A program made the translations under genes and the position numbers. From IMG/VR virus record IMGVR_UViG_3300017917_002969, positions 1 to 64,000 of that record: DNA of 64,000 nucleotides; one strand, 5' to 3'. This document shows, one piece after another, positions 1 to 7,377 of this stretch. This DNA comes from a virus. The notes beneath the pieces are model-generated. The model did no database searches. It was not told the origin of the DNA and was given only the letters and a program-made list of their open reading frames with translations. The stretch's first letter is position 1. Every line of letters begins with the position of its first letter.

Positions 1-102
1 AACTAGTATATAGACACACCTTTTCAAAACTAATTAATTATCAATGTTTTAGAACATGGAAAAAACTAATTATTACGAAATTTGTAAACAAAAATTGAAA
101 CT

Positions 103-423
103 ATGAACTCATTAGACAAACAATACACCGACTTATTACAAGACATTCTTGATAACGGTGTGAAAAAAAGCGACAGAACTGGTACAGGAACCTTATCAGT
201 ATTCGGTAGACAAATCAGACACAAAATGTCAGAAGGCTTTCCGTTGCTTACCACCAAGAAAATGTATTGGAAAGGAATTGTGACGGAGTTGCTCTGGTTC
301 CTTCGTGGTGATACAAATATCAAATACCTTGTTGATAATGATTGTCATATATGGGATGGTGACTGCTACCAAGCCTATTTAAGAGAATGTGAGAAGATGA
401 AAAAAGATGAAAATAATTTATAG
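103..423 (+). CDS. thyA: Thymidylate synthase, N-terminal fragment (fractured thyA)
   Basis: Thymidylate synthase makes dTMP from dUMP and methylene-tetrahydrofolate. This 106-residue fragment holds the N-terminal part: the DRTGTGT folate/phosphate region (residues 24-30), FPLLTTKK (47-54), and the [14 protein letters not shown] helix followed by HIWD. It stops just after IWD, in a segment that is a variable insertion in related enzymes, and ends with a short junk tail. The catalytic Cys is in the downstream gene at 1162-2178. A GIY-YIG endonuclease gene lies between the halves. Only 38 bases separate this stop from the endonuclease start, so a group I intron core does not fit. The leader is A-rich with no Shine-Dalgarno. 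The identity of the fragment is secure; whether the two pieces form an active enzyme is unknown. Confidence 0.93.
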   Translation: MNSLDKQYTDLLQDILDNGVKKSDRTGTGTLSVFGRQIRHKMSEGFPLLTTKKMYWKGIVTELLWFLRGDTNIKYLVDNDCHIWDGDCYQAYLRECEKMKKDENNL

Positions 424-441
424 TTTTTGTAATCATCACCA

Positions 442-449
442 TATTTATA
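442..449 (+). promoter_or_regulatory. Late-type promoter octamer TATTTATA
   Basis: The octamer TATTTATA, preceded by A, ends 12 bases before the endonuclease start at 462. It sits between the two thyA fragments, so the endonuclease, and by read-through the thyA C-terminal half, would have its own late promoter. Confidence 0.65.
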
Positions 450-461
450 ATAAAAGAAAAT

Positions 462-1175
462 ATGGAAACAAAATACTATTTGTACATCAAAACTAGTCCA
501 TTTGGATTGAAATACTTAGGTAAAACAACTAAGAATCCATTTACCTATTTGGGTAGTGGCAAGATTTGGAAACGTCACATTGCCAAGCATTCTTTAACAT
601 TTGAAGATATTGAGACTGAAGTTGTTTTTGAGACAGATGATATAAATCAATTAATTAAAAAAGGTATAGAACTTAGCCTTTTATATAACATAGTTGAATC
701 AAAAGAGTGGGCCAATTTACGTGAGGAAAGAGGTGATGGTGGAGATACTTCTAAGTTTATAGATTTTTCAAATCCAATATTTCACAACCCAGAGCGTAGT
801 AGGCATTTGAATAGTTTTATTGATGAGGAAGATAAAAAACAGAAACTAAAAGAAAGAGCCTCTAAAATAGATTATAAAAACCCAGAACGTATTAGAAAAA
901 TAAAAGAAAATACAGATTGGGAAGAAAAAGAAAAGAAAAGATTAGAGAACACCGATTACTCAACTTTTTTATGGAAAACTCACGAAAAGAATAAAAAACC
1001 AGTTTTACAGTTTGATATGGATGGTAATTTTTTAAATGAGTTTGATTGTGCAGCAAACGCTGCAAGGTCCTTAGGATTTAATAACGGTGGAAATATAACA
1101 AATTGCTGTAAAGGTAGATGTAAATCATCTATGGGTTACACATGGAAATATAAAGATAAAAATGAAAGCAACTAA
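462..1175 (+). CDS. GIY-YIG homing endonuclease inserted in thyA
   Basis: A 237-residue free-standing homing endonuclease. The N-terminus has the GIY-YIG signature in the variant typical of phage enzymes (YLYIKTS at about residues 6-12, KYLGKTT 17-23, then YLGSGK and a downstream catalytic-region Glu). The C-terminus (about 180-232) is a NUMOD1-like DNA-binding module: KPVLQFDMDGNF, an EFD.A..AARSLG helix, and a GYTWKYKD end. I infer that it cuts intact thyA alleles and spreads by recombination. It overlaps the thyA C-terminal fragment by 14 bases, carries its own late-type promoter, and is not inside a recognisable intron. It resembles T4 Seg-type enzymes in architecture and I-TevI in its choice of target gene. 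Confidence 0.88.
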   Translation: METKYYLYIKTSPFGLKYLGKTTKNPFTYLGSGKIWKRHIAKHSLTFEDIETEVVFETDDINQLIKKGIELSLLYNIVESKEWANLREERGDGGDTSKFIDFSNPIFHNPERSRHLNSFIDEEDKKQKLKERASKIDYKNPERIRKIKENTDWEEKEKKRLENTDYSTFLWKTHEKNKKPVLQFDMDGNFLNEFDCAANAARSLGFNNGGNITNCCKGRCKSSMGYTWKYKDKNESN

Positions 1176-2178
1176 AAAAGATTTACACGAAAGTGGTAGA
1201 GTATTATCTAAAGAAGAATTCATCAACAAAATCAAAACCGATGATGAGTTTGCTAAGAAGTGGGGGTCACTCGGAAAAATATATGGGCATCAATGGAGAA
1301 GTTGGGAAACATACAAAAATTATGATGTGACAAGATATCAAGTAAAACAAATAGACCAAATCGCAAACCTAATCAACGACCTTAAGACAAACCCAGATTC
1401 AAGACGCCTACTTGTGTCAGCTTGGAACCCAGCCGAGCTCGACCAAATGGTGCTCCCTCCTTGTCACTACGGCTTTCAAGTTTATACAAGAGAGTTGAGT
1501 GAAACAGATGGATTGAAAAAGATAAATTTGATAGTGAAGTACAAAGGTAATAATTGTAAAATAATAAGTTACCATAATGCTAATCATGAAGTACTTGTAT
1601 TAGAAACGCCCGAAGGTGAAAGAATAATTCATGAGAACCAATTAGACGAACCTATTGACTACAGTAAGTTTCCAACTAGAGCAATCTCTCTAATGTGGAA
1701 CCAACGTTCAGTAGATACACCACTTGGTTTGCCATTCAACATAGCATCTTACGGATTACTATTGGAAATCATTGCTAAGATGGTAAACATGGTTCCTGAT
1801 GAACTAATAGGTAATTTGGGTGATACACACATTTATTTAAATCAAATTGAAGGTTGTAAAGAACAAATTGGAAGAGAAAGAACACACGAGGAAATGGTTG
1901 AAATTTATAATCAATTAGAAAACAAAAAAGATAGAGATGGTTTTTGGACTTGGGAAACTAGATTTGAAGATAATGACATTACAAAAAGAACAAGAGAACC
2001 TTTTCCACTTCCAACTTTACGAATCAACACAGAATTTTGGCCTACTCAATCAGGCGAATGTGGTGTGGGTGAATTGACAGATAATATTGATTTTCTTATT
2101 AAAGAAATGAGAATCGAAGATTTTCAAATAGAAAATTATCAATCGCATCCAGCAATAAAAATACCATTATCAAATTAA
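1162..2178 (+). CDS. thyA: Thymidylate synthase, C-terminal fragment (fractured thyA)
   Basis: The 338-residue C-terminal part of thymidylate synthase: YGHQWRSW (41-48), the Arg pair in SRRLLVSAWNP (80-90), the catalytic Cys in LPPCHYGFQVY (Cys101), LMWNQRSVDTPLGLPFNIASY, the HIYLNQ segment, and a C-terminal tail. The start ATG lies inside the end of the endonuclease gene. The sequence ATGAAA occurs both at the break in the N-terminal fragment (396-401) and here, as if the insertion site was duplicated and supplied the start codon. Between QVYTREL and RAISLMWNQRS there is an unusual stretch of roughly 50 residues containing a KINLIVKYKGNN-type segment not found in compact synthases. The enzyme needs the N-terminal half in trans; no intein is visible at the break. 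Confidence 0.93.
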   Translation: MKATKKDLHESGRVLSKEEFINKIKTDDEFAKKWGSLGKIYGHQWRSWETYKNYDVTRYQVKQIDQIANLINDLKTNPDSRRLLVSAWNPAELDQMVLPPCHYGFQVYTRELSETDGLKKINLIVKYKGNNCKIISYHNANHEVLVLETPEGERIIHENQLDEPIDYSKFPTRAISLMWNQRSVDTPLGLPFNIASYGLLLEIIAKMVNMVPDELIGNLGDTHIYLNQIEGCKEQIGRERTHEEMVEIYNQLENKKDRDGFWTWETRFEDNDITKRTREPFPLPTLRINTEFWPTQSGECGVGELTDNIDFLIKEMRIEDFQIENYQSHPAIKIPLSN

Positions 2179-2179
2179 A

Positions 2180-2305
2180 ATTATAACTCACGAATACATT
2201 ACAGAAAATTGAGGAAAATTAGAAAAAATAGGATTAAAGTTTGATACCAAATTAGCTTTACAAGTAAAATGAAAATTGATATGGTGAGATATACATAAGC
2301 ATTAA
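2180..2305 (+). pseudogene. Possible decayed ORF interrupted by three TGA codons
   Basis: The gap after thyA reads, in one frame, as about 41 residues interrupted by TGA at 2210, 2270 and 2285. Each TGA would restore a plausible Trp if it were TGG, for example in ENWGKLEK and LIWWDIHKH. I take this as a possible remnant of a lost gene. TGA is a working stop elsewhere in the window (38706, 41191), so recoding is unlikely. Nothing identifies the original product. Confidence 0.25.
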
Positions 2306-2358
2306 AAATAAATTGGTTAAACTAGGTCATGTAATGTGATTTTGTAAAACTAATTATA

Positions 2359-2366
2359 TATTTATA
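2359..2366 (+). promoter_or_regulatory. Late-type promoter octamer TATTTATA
   Basis: TATTTATA ends only 4 bases before the ATG at 2371. A promoter this close implies a leaderless or nearly leaderless transcript. Confidence 0.55.
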
Positions 2367-2370
2367 CTAT

Positions 2371-2859
2371 ATGGGGTTTCAATATATTTCAGACATTATT
2401 TCTAAATTCACACAAAAACAAAGAATACTAGTTCTTTTTTTGCTTCTTTTTTCAATAACACTTATATTTTTGGGACCAGATTTAATGAATAAATTTGGTG
2501 GTGATGTAGACATTTTAAAGTCAAAACTAAGGGAAAAGGATAACGAAATTGATTCTTTAAACTTAAAAATTATAACCATAAGTCGTTCAATGGTGGATAA
2601 CGAACAAAACTGTACAAACAGACTATTAGAAAGGGAGAGAGAAATAATGGCTCAATTGGATACCTTAGAAAAGACCCTAAATAAACAGAATAACAGAATT
2701 TATCAACCACAATTGTCATACATTTTTGAATCAAATGGTCATGTAAGTGAAGCTCAAAGTGTTCCAATTGATATTAACAACAATGATTTTGCAATTAATG
2801 GTATCAAAAAAATAAAGGGTCAAATAAAAAAACATATGGAAACTAACACACCTAGATAA
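2371..2859 (+). CDS. Membrane-anchored coiled-coil protein
   Basis: 162 residues, not recognised by family. The N-terminus is short and basic (ISKFTQKQR, to about 19), followed by one hydrophobic segment (about residues 20-36, LVLFLLLFSITLIFLG). A long charged region of heptad character follows (about 45-105), then a polar tail ending in a KKIKGQIKK basic patch. The layout is that of a type II inner-membrane protein with a periplasmic coiled coil. An inner-membrane spanin is one possibility, because another hydrophobic-N-terminus protein follows 10 bases downstream, but that partner has no lipobox Cys. Role unproven. Confidence 0.6.
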   Translation: MGFQYISDIISKFTQKQRILVLFLLLFSITLIFLGPDLMNKFGGDVDILKSKLREKDNEIDSLNLKIITISRSMVDNEQNCTNRLLEREREIMAQLDTLEKTLNKQNNRIYQPQLSYIFESNGHVSEAQSVPIDINNNDFAINGIKKIKGQIKKHMETNTPR

Positions 2860-2869
2860 AAATAAATCA

Positions 2870-3286
2870 ATGACGAATATACTAATTATCTTTCTAAGTG
2901 TTTTGAACCTTCTACATTATTCTCCAGTATATAGAATTTACCAACCAAATAGACTTCATATATTAGAACAGAATAAAATTGTAAGTGGTGTTGTAAAAAA
3001 AGTTGATTATACAATTGATGGTGACATTCATATTCGTCTAGATGTAATAGATAAATCACTATTAGTCAAAAGAAATATAACAAAAGAAGATGGATGCTTG
3101 GTTTTAGAAATAGTTTGTGGTTGTAAATCTATTTTTCCAGTCTGTAAAGGTTATAAAAACAATATTTTGGTTCCAAACGTAGGGGACACAATAATAACCA
3201 AGGGTTTATTTGTATACGATAAAAGACATAAGATAAATGAAATACACCCAGTTTTAGAACTAACGAAATTTAAAGAAATTAAATAA
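2870..3286 (+). CDS. Exported OB-fold-like protein with EIHPV motif
   Basis: 138 residues. The first ~17 residues (NILIIFLSVLNLLHY) are hydrophobic and look like a signal peptide or anchor. The rest resembles a small OB-fold domain found in many bacterial exported proteins: GVVKKVDYTIDGDIHIRLDV near the start, NVGDTIITKGLFVYD in the middle, and the hallmark NEIHPVLEL near the end, where the usual H-G-W is replaced by HKI. Three Cys (VCGC and VCKGY) are clustered at about 84-92. The gene is co-transcribed with the upstream membrane protein and closed by the terminator at 3315-3341. Function unknown; a periplasmic or lysis-related role is a guess from context. Confidence 0.55.
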   Translation: MTNILIIFLSVLNLLHYSPVYRIYQPNRLHILEQNKIVSGVVKKVDYTIDGDIHIRLDVIDKSLLVKRNITKEDGCLVLEIVCGCKSIFPVCKGYKNNILVPNVGDTIITKGLFVYDKRHKINEIHPVLELTKFKEIK

Positions 3287-3287
3287 A

Positions 3288-3305
3288 AAGTTCCACGTGG
3301 AACTT
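3288..3305. other. parS-like perfect 18-bp palindrome
   Basis: The sequence AAGTTCCACGTGGAACTT is a perfect palindrome whose 14-base core GTTCCACGTGGAAC matches the ParB-binding site (parS) consensus of bacterial chromosomes. It starts 2 bases after a stop codon and ends 10 bases before a separate terminator hairpin. With no loop, it is a poor terminator itself. I saw no second copy and no parA/parB pair in the window. Confidence 0.55.
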
Positions 3306-3314
3306 AATAACGTT

Positions 3315-3341
3315 AAAAGCATCGAATTAGATGCTTTTTTT
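3315..3341 (+). terminator. Rho-independent terminator
   Basis: Stem AAAAGCATC / GATGCTTTT with loop GAATTA, followed by a run of seven T. It closes the 2371-3286 operon just upstream of the next late-type promoter. Confidence 0.85.
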
Positions 3342-3353
3342 GTTTTTTATTGA

Positions 3354-3361
3354 TATTTATA
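3354..3361 (+). promoter_or_regulatory. Late-type promoter octamer TATTTATA
   Basis: TATTTATA preceded by GA, 15 bases before the ATG at 3377 and just after a terminator. It serves the small gene 3377-3631. Confidence 0.65.
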
Positions 3362-3376
3362 AGAAAATTAAAATAT

Positions 3377-3631
3377 ATGGCAATCATTAATGATATACAC
3401 AGTATAATAGTTTCTGCTAACACACCAAACTTAACAGCACATACATATACAGAAGTATATGGTGGGTCAGCTGGTTGTACAGCTGTAATTAACGGAGTAA
3501 CAGTAAATGTTGGTTCTCAATCTACTATTAGAATAAAAGTTAGAACAATAAGTGGTGGTACTGGTTGTTATTTATTAGGGGAAAATCAAGATGTATTTCA
3601 GGGTTCTACTGGATTAGGTGGAATATATTGA
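3377..3631 (+). CDS. Small Gly/Thr-rich virion-type protein
   Basis: 84 residues from the ATG at 3377, chosen because the late-type octamer lies just upstream of it; an upstream in-frame start would overlap the octamer. The sequence is beta-rich and low in charge, with a central EVYGGSAGCTAVINGV stretch and an ISGGTGCYLLGENQDVFQGS stretch, each with one Cys. Short proteins of this look occur among decoration or fibre-tip proteins of Bacteroidota phages, but I cannot name the family. It is monocistronic, between a terminator and the next late promoter, as expected for a highly expressed virion component. Confidence 0.6.
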   Translation: MAIINDIHSIIVSANTPNLTAHTYTEVYGGSAGCTAVINGVTVNVGSQSTIRIKVRTISGGTGCYLLGENQDVFQGSTGLGGIY

Positions 3632-3654
3632 CATAAATTTCACTAACATAAACA

Positions 3655-3662
3655 TATTTATA
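3655..3662 (+). promoter_or_regulatory. Late-type promoter octamer TATTTATA
   Basis: TATTTATA preceded by CA, 21 bases before the ATG at 3684. It heads the operon 3684-12495, which ends at the terminator 12495-12521. Confidence 0.65.
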
Positions 3663-3683
3663 ATAAAAATAAAATATAATAGT

Positions 3684-5495
3684 ATGAAAAAAAATATAAA
3701 CATCAGCCCAGTTGGTCTTAAAGGAAATGAAATCAACGAACGTATGAAACAATTGATGGGAATCCAACCTATCAATGAAAATAAGTCTAATATCGTAATT
3801 GAATTGACCAAGATGGGACCAGACGGTAACGCTTATGCTATCGTTAGAGAAAACCACGAATGGTATATCAAAAAAGCCAATAAGACAAAAAATTTGGTTG
3901 CCGAAGACTTTAAATATATCGGTGGTCTTCAAAACAAAAAACAAGAAGCTTATCCATCATATGCAAAAGCTATAAAGCATTTGAATCTTAAGTTCAGAAG
4001 CCTTGCTGAGGCATATAACTACGATGGAGAGATTAACGTATTTTTAAACGATAATCTTCTAAATGAGAACATGCCAATGGCTGGTGGTTTTGCTGAAATG
4101 AAGACCAATGGATTTACTGGAGAAGGAAATTTATATGGAAACAAACCAATGGATGAAATGTATATGGACGAAGCTAAGTCTAAAAACAATCCATGGGCTA
4201 TTTGCACAGCTAGCGTTGGTAGGGAAGACAAACAAAAATACGAAGCTTGTGTAATGGATGTTAAGAAGAAAATGGGTATGGATGAAATGATTACTAAGGA
4301 AGAATATTCTGACCCAACAAAAAGTGAAATGTTAGACACATTGAAACAGGAATTTGGAGGATTTGAAGGATATGATAATTTTTCAGCTGAAGAGGCTATT
4401 TATTGGTACGCTTATAATAATCATGGGGGGCAAAACTCAAACTTATATAGTACTTTAAGTACCTCAACATATAAACCATCACCGTTAATGAAAAATGCTG
4501 AAGATATTGATGATGATATGGCTATCTCAATGTACAACACATTAGTTGATAAATTTGGTGGCGAGGAAATTGGTCATGGTGATTACGAATTGGATGGTGA
4601 TATTGAAATGACTGAATATGAAAAAGCTATTGATGAAATGATAGCTAAAGATAATAAAAAATCATTTCCAGATTTAACTGAATATATTGTACCTGATTGG
4701 GCTATGTCAGCATTAATAAATGGTGATTATACTGGATTATCTGATGAAGACGAACAAAAATTAGAAATGTTTATAGACGAAGTTATCAAACAAAATGGGA
4801 ACGCTAACTTTATGTTAGGTGACATTGATGGTAAAGATAATTTAGGATTTAAACATAGTAATGATATTGATAATTTAGGTTCAAACGTTTATAGAGTATA
4901 TATTAAACCAGATGAAGAAATTGAAATGACTGAATATAAAAAAGCTATTGATGAAATGATAGCTAAAGAAGAACTTAAGGGTGGTCAGAAAAAACTTGAC
5001 GTTAATAAAAACGGAAAATTGGATGCTGAAGATTTCAAAAAGTTAAGAGCTGGTAAGAAAGGTATGGAAGAAGAATTTCAACCTCATGGTTCTTATACAA
5101 TATCTAATCACGGTGGGTACGAAGTTATGTTAAGCCCTGATGGTGAAATGGCAAAAGTTAGGGATGCTTATGGTTCTGATAACCCTGAAACGTCTGATTG
5201 GTTAGAAATTGAATATGTTTATAATGAAGAAACTGGCGAATTAGAACCAGTTATTGACCCAAATGGTTATAATATACCATTAAATATGGTCATGAGAATC
5301 AATGAAATGACCGCAAAAGAAAAGAAATTTGCTGCATTGGCTGAACCAAAAGATAAGATTACATATGCTGATAAGATTGCTGGTGCAAAGAAAGGTGAAG
5401 TAAAAGAATCTAAATTGAGCATACTTGGTGCTTTAAAGAATATGGACGCAATCATCGACAGTCTCACTGAAGGTGAAGTAAAAAAAAAACTCTAG
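3684..5495 (+). CDS. Large acidic modular protein, possible upstream part of a frameshifted fusion
   Basis: 603 residues from the ATG at 3684, chosen because it follows the promoter octamer. Visible parts: an N-terminal KQLMGI..INE segment; a TASVGREDKQKYEACVMDV motif (about residues 175-193) that recurs in large marine phage proteins; an acidic middle; a module around YIVPDWAMSALINGDYTG flanked by two near-identical copies of IEMTEY[EK]KAIDEMIAK; and an EF-hand or dockerin-like loop DVNKNGKLDAEDF. It ends at a run of ten A, and the -1 frame continues open into the next gene, so the two may be one protein. Probably virion-associated by position; no enzymatic role is visible. Confidence 0.7.
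   Translation: MKKNINISPVGLKGNEINERMKQLMGIQPINENKSNIVIELTKMGPDGNAYAIVRENHEWYIKKANKTKNLVAEDFKYIGGLQNKKQEAYPSYAKAIKHLNLKFRSLAEAYNYDGEINVFLNDNLLNENMPMAGGFAEMKTNGFTGEGNLYGNKPMDEMYMDEAKSKNNPWAICTASVGREDKQKYEACVMDVKKKMGMDEMITKEEYSDPTKSEMLDTLKQEFGGFEGYDNFSAEEAIYWYAYNNHGGQNSNLYSTLSTSTYKPSPLMKNAEDIDDDMAISMYNTLVDKFGGEEIGHGDYELDGDIEMTEYEKAIDEMIAKDNKKSFPDLTEYIVPDWAMSALINGDYTGLSDEDEQKLEMFIDEVIKQNGNANFMLGDIDGKDNLGFKHSNDIDNLGSNVYRVYIKPDEEIEMTEYKKAIDEMIAKEELKGGQKKLDVNKNGKLDAEDFKKLRAGKKGMEEEFQPHGSYTISNHGGYEVMLSPDGEMAKVRDAYGSDNPETSDWLEIEYVYNEETGELEPVIDPNGYNIPLNMVMRINEMTAKEKKFAALAEPKDKITYADKIAGAKKGEVKESKLSILGALKNMDAIIDSLTEGEVKKKL
4602..4969 (+). repeat. 50-bp direct repeat bracketing an internal domain
   Basis: Copies at about 4602-4650 and 4920-4969 differ by a single base (g versus a) and encode IEMTEYEKAIDEMIAK and IEMTEYKKAIDEMIAK. 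They are 318 bases (106 codons) apart in the same frame. The enclosed segment has its own domain character, suggesting insertion or tandem duplication. Confidence 0.85.
5480..5489 (+). other. A10 homopolymer, candidate slippage site
   Basis: Ten A follow GT at the end of gene 3684-5495. In the zero frame translation stops at TAG (5493-5495). After a -1 slip it reads on through TLETNISEETKYKLK into the ATG-less upstream part of gene 5534-6904 without a stop. Programmed slippage, a real mutation and a sequencing error are all possible. Confidence 0.55.
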
Positions 5496-5533
5496 AAACT
5501 AACATAAGCGAGGAAACAAAATATAAATTGAAG

Positions 5534-6904
5534 ATGGCTGGCGCTCCAAAGCCAGCCGCTCCAGCCGCTCCAGCTGCACCAATTGATGACGCTCCACCTG
5601 CTGATGCGTCATTTGACAAGCCTAAATCAAGTGAAAAACCTTTTGATGACACCCCTTTTGATGCTGGTGTTGAGGCTGACGAAGAAACAGACCCAAAAAA
5701 ATTTATTGAGCAATTAACTGGTAAATTGGGCCAGTCATTGAGAAAGTATAGCGAAGAACAAGGTCAACCAGATTTTGAACTTGAGAAATTCGCTATTAAT
5801 TCTCTATTGTCAGCTACTCATACTTCTGAAATGGATGCTGAAGACCAAAAAGACATCATAAACAAAGTTAAAACAGCTGGTAAAGGTGATGAAACTCCAG
5901 AGGAAAAGCCAATGGATGATGAAAAACCAATTGAAGAGCCAGCTGATGATGAAAATTTAGATTTTGGCGATGAAAAAGAATTGGAAGAAAATATGTTTAT
6001 TGAAAACCCTAAAAAACTAAGCATATTTGCGCCAGAAGGTAGCGAAGAGGCTGAATATCAAAAATCACATAATAGTATGGAAAAAGAATCAAACAATTAT
6101 ATGTTTTGGCAAAATCTAAAAACAATCCATCATGCTGCTGGTGAGTTATTAAAAATGAATTACGATGAAGTTGATGCTTTATTATCAGACGGACATGGCT
6201 GGGCTTTGGACCACATGGCAACTTCAGCTGATGATGTTGAGGAAGTTTACCACTTTATTGAGGGTAGATTGAACGATTATCACGTAGATTCAGAAGATGA
6301 ACATGGAATGGAAGATGAATGGTCAGCACCAATGGAACTTCATACAGAAATGCCAGTATCAGATGATTTAAAGTACCATATAGAAAATAACATCCCTTTG
6401 AATGAGACTATTTACAGAATTGGTTCCGATAAGTATTTTAATCTTATTAAAGAAGTTAAAGTGTTATACTCAAAAGGTTTGATAAAGCTAAATGAAAATG
6501 ATACTTTTATTGTTAATGAGTTTGATAATCAATATATTATGCTTGAAGGCAAGAAGGTAAAGATGAATTTTATATATGAAGAAGTTGAAACTGAAGAGCT
6601 ACAAGAAGCCGAATATAAGGGTAAAAAAGTTCAACTAGGTAAACCAAAAAGAGGTGGCTCAAAGAAATTCTATGTTTATGTTAGAGACCCTAAGTCTGGT
6701 AACATTAAAAAAGTTTCTTTCGGTGCTAAGTCTGGTGGTGGTAACTTGGCTGTTAAATTAAGAGACCCTAAAGCTAGAAAAGCTTTTTCTGATAGACATA
6801 ACTGCCCTTCAAAGACTGATAGAACATCTCCAGGATACTGGGCATGCCGTCTACCAAGATATGCTAAATCATTAGGTTTAGCTGGTGGTGGTACATGGTG
6901 GTAA
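5534..6904 (+). CDS. Pro/Ala-rich, acidic protein with C-terminal conserved Cys domain
   Basis: 456 residues from the ATG at 5534. A TTG six bases upstream is also in frame, and the reading frame is open back to the A10 run at 5480. Order: an Ala/Pro-rich linker (about 1-20), an acidic linker rich in Asp/Glu/Pro, a helical segment, a middle region with DGHGWALDHMATSADDVEEV (about 216-235), then a basic C-terminal domain with KKFYVYVRDPKSGNIKKVSF, RHNCPSKTDRTSPGYWACR and LPRYAKSLGL. The C-terminal motif recurs in proteins near T4-like structural genes of environmental phages; its two Cys could bind metal. Function unknown. Confidence 0.7.
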   Translation: MAGAPKPAAPAAPAAPIDDAPPADASFDKPKSSEKPFDDTPFDAGVEADEETDPKKFIEQLTGKLGQSLRKYSEEQGQPDFELEKFAINSLLSATHTSEMDAEDQKDIINKVKTAGKGDETPEEKPMDDEKPIEEPADDENLDFGDEKELEENMFIENPKKLSIFAPEGSEEAEYQKSHNSMEKESNNYMFWQNLKTIHHAAGELLKMNYDEVDALLSDGHGWALDHMATSADDVEEVYHFIEGRLNDYHVDSEDEHGMEDEWSAPMELHTEMPVSDDLKYHIENNIPLNETIYRIGSDKYFNLIKEVKVLYSKGLIKLNENDTFIVNEFDNQYIMLEGKKVKMNFIYEEVETEELQEAEYKGKKVQLGKPKRGGSKKFYVYVRDPKSGNIKKVSFGAKSGGGNLAVKLRDPKARKAFSDRHNCPSKTDRTSPGYWACRLPRYAKSLGLAGGGTWW

Positions 6905-6924
6905 TAAAAAATTAAATATTAAGT

Positions 6925-7377
6925 ATGAGTAGAATATCAAAACAAAAACAACATCTGATTGAGCGTAAAAATAAACAGCTTTTGGGTAAACCAGAAATGG
7001 AATGCCCTGAAGCAACTCAAGATTTGGAGTTAAATACCAAAAATAGAGACGCTGCCATAAGTGAACCACATATTCAATATGGTCCATTAAATGTTGATGA
7101 GCCAGCTGATTTTTGGGAAAAAATAGCTGACCATTGGAATACTAGTGTTGAAGCCGCTATGGAATCTAGATGTGGTAATTGTGTTGCTTTTGATATATCA
7201 CCAAGAATGGATGATTGCATGCCAGGTCCAGTATCTGATGAAGATGGAAGATTAGGGTATTGTTGGATGCATCATTTTAAGTGTCATTCAGCTAGAAGCT
7301 GTAGAACATGGGCGAAGGGTGGTCCAATAGAGGAAGATTCAGTATCATATAAATGGCAAGAAAAAAATGAAAAATAA
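6925..7377 (+). CDS. Cys-rich small protein, possible Fe-S or Zn binder
   Basis: 150 residues. The conserved C-terminal half holds RCGNCVAFDIS, DDCMPGPV, GYCWMHHFKCHSARSC and RTWAKGGPI, with seven Cys and three His. The CxxCxxF and GYCWMH arrangement recalls high-potential iron-sulphur proteins, although Zn binding is equally compatible. It lies in the late operon (3655 promoter) and overlaps the next gene by 11 bases. No family name is claimed; association with the virion or with the neighbouring polyprotein is inferred from context. Confidence 0.65.
   Translation: MSRISKQKQHLIERKNKQLLGKPEMECPEATQDLELNTKNRDAAISEPHIQYGPLNVDEPADFWEKIADHWNTSVEAAMESRCGNCVAFDISPRMDDCMPGPVSDEDGRLGYCWMHHFKCHSARSCRTWAKGGPIEEDSVSYKWQEKNEK

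Noticed and set aside
103-2178. Group I intron in thyA, as in T4 td
   Set aside because: The endonuclease ORF leaves only 38 bases before it and overlaps the second fragment, so no intron core fits, and no core pairing elements were seen.
2180-2305. Use of TGA as Trp by this phage
   Set aside because: TGA works as a stop at 38706-38708 and 41191-41193, where it overlaps the next start, and the large ORFs are free of internal TGA.
27-2356. AAAACTAATTA repeated at about 27, 64 and 2346 around the thyA region
   Set aside because: Short and very AT-rich; could be an operator but three copies in such sequence are not convincing.
2371-3286. Two-component spanin pair
   Set aside because: The second protein has no lipobox Cys and instead shows an OB-like EIHPV domain; the first could still be an inner-membrane spanin but nothing proves it.
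4019-4339. Minus-strand ORF of 106 residues
   Set aside because: Antisense to a well-supported gene and of no recognisable composition.
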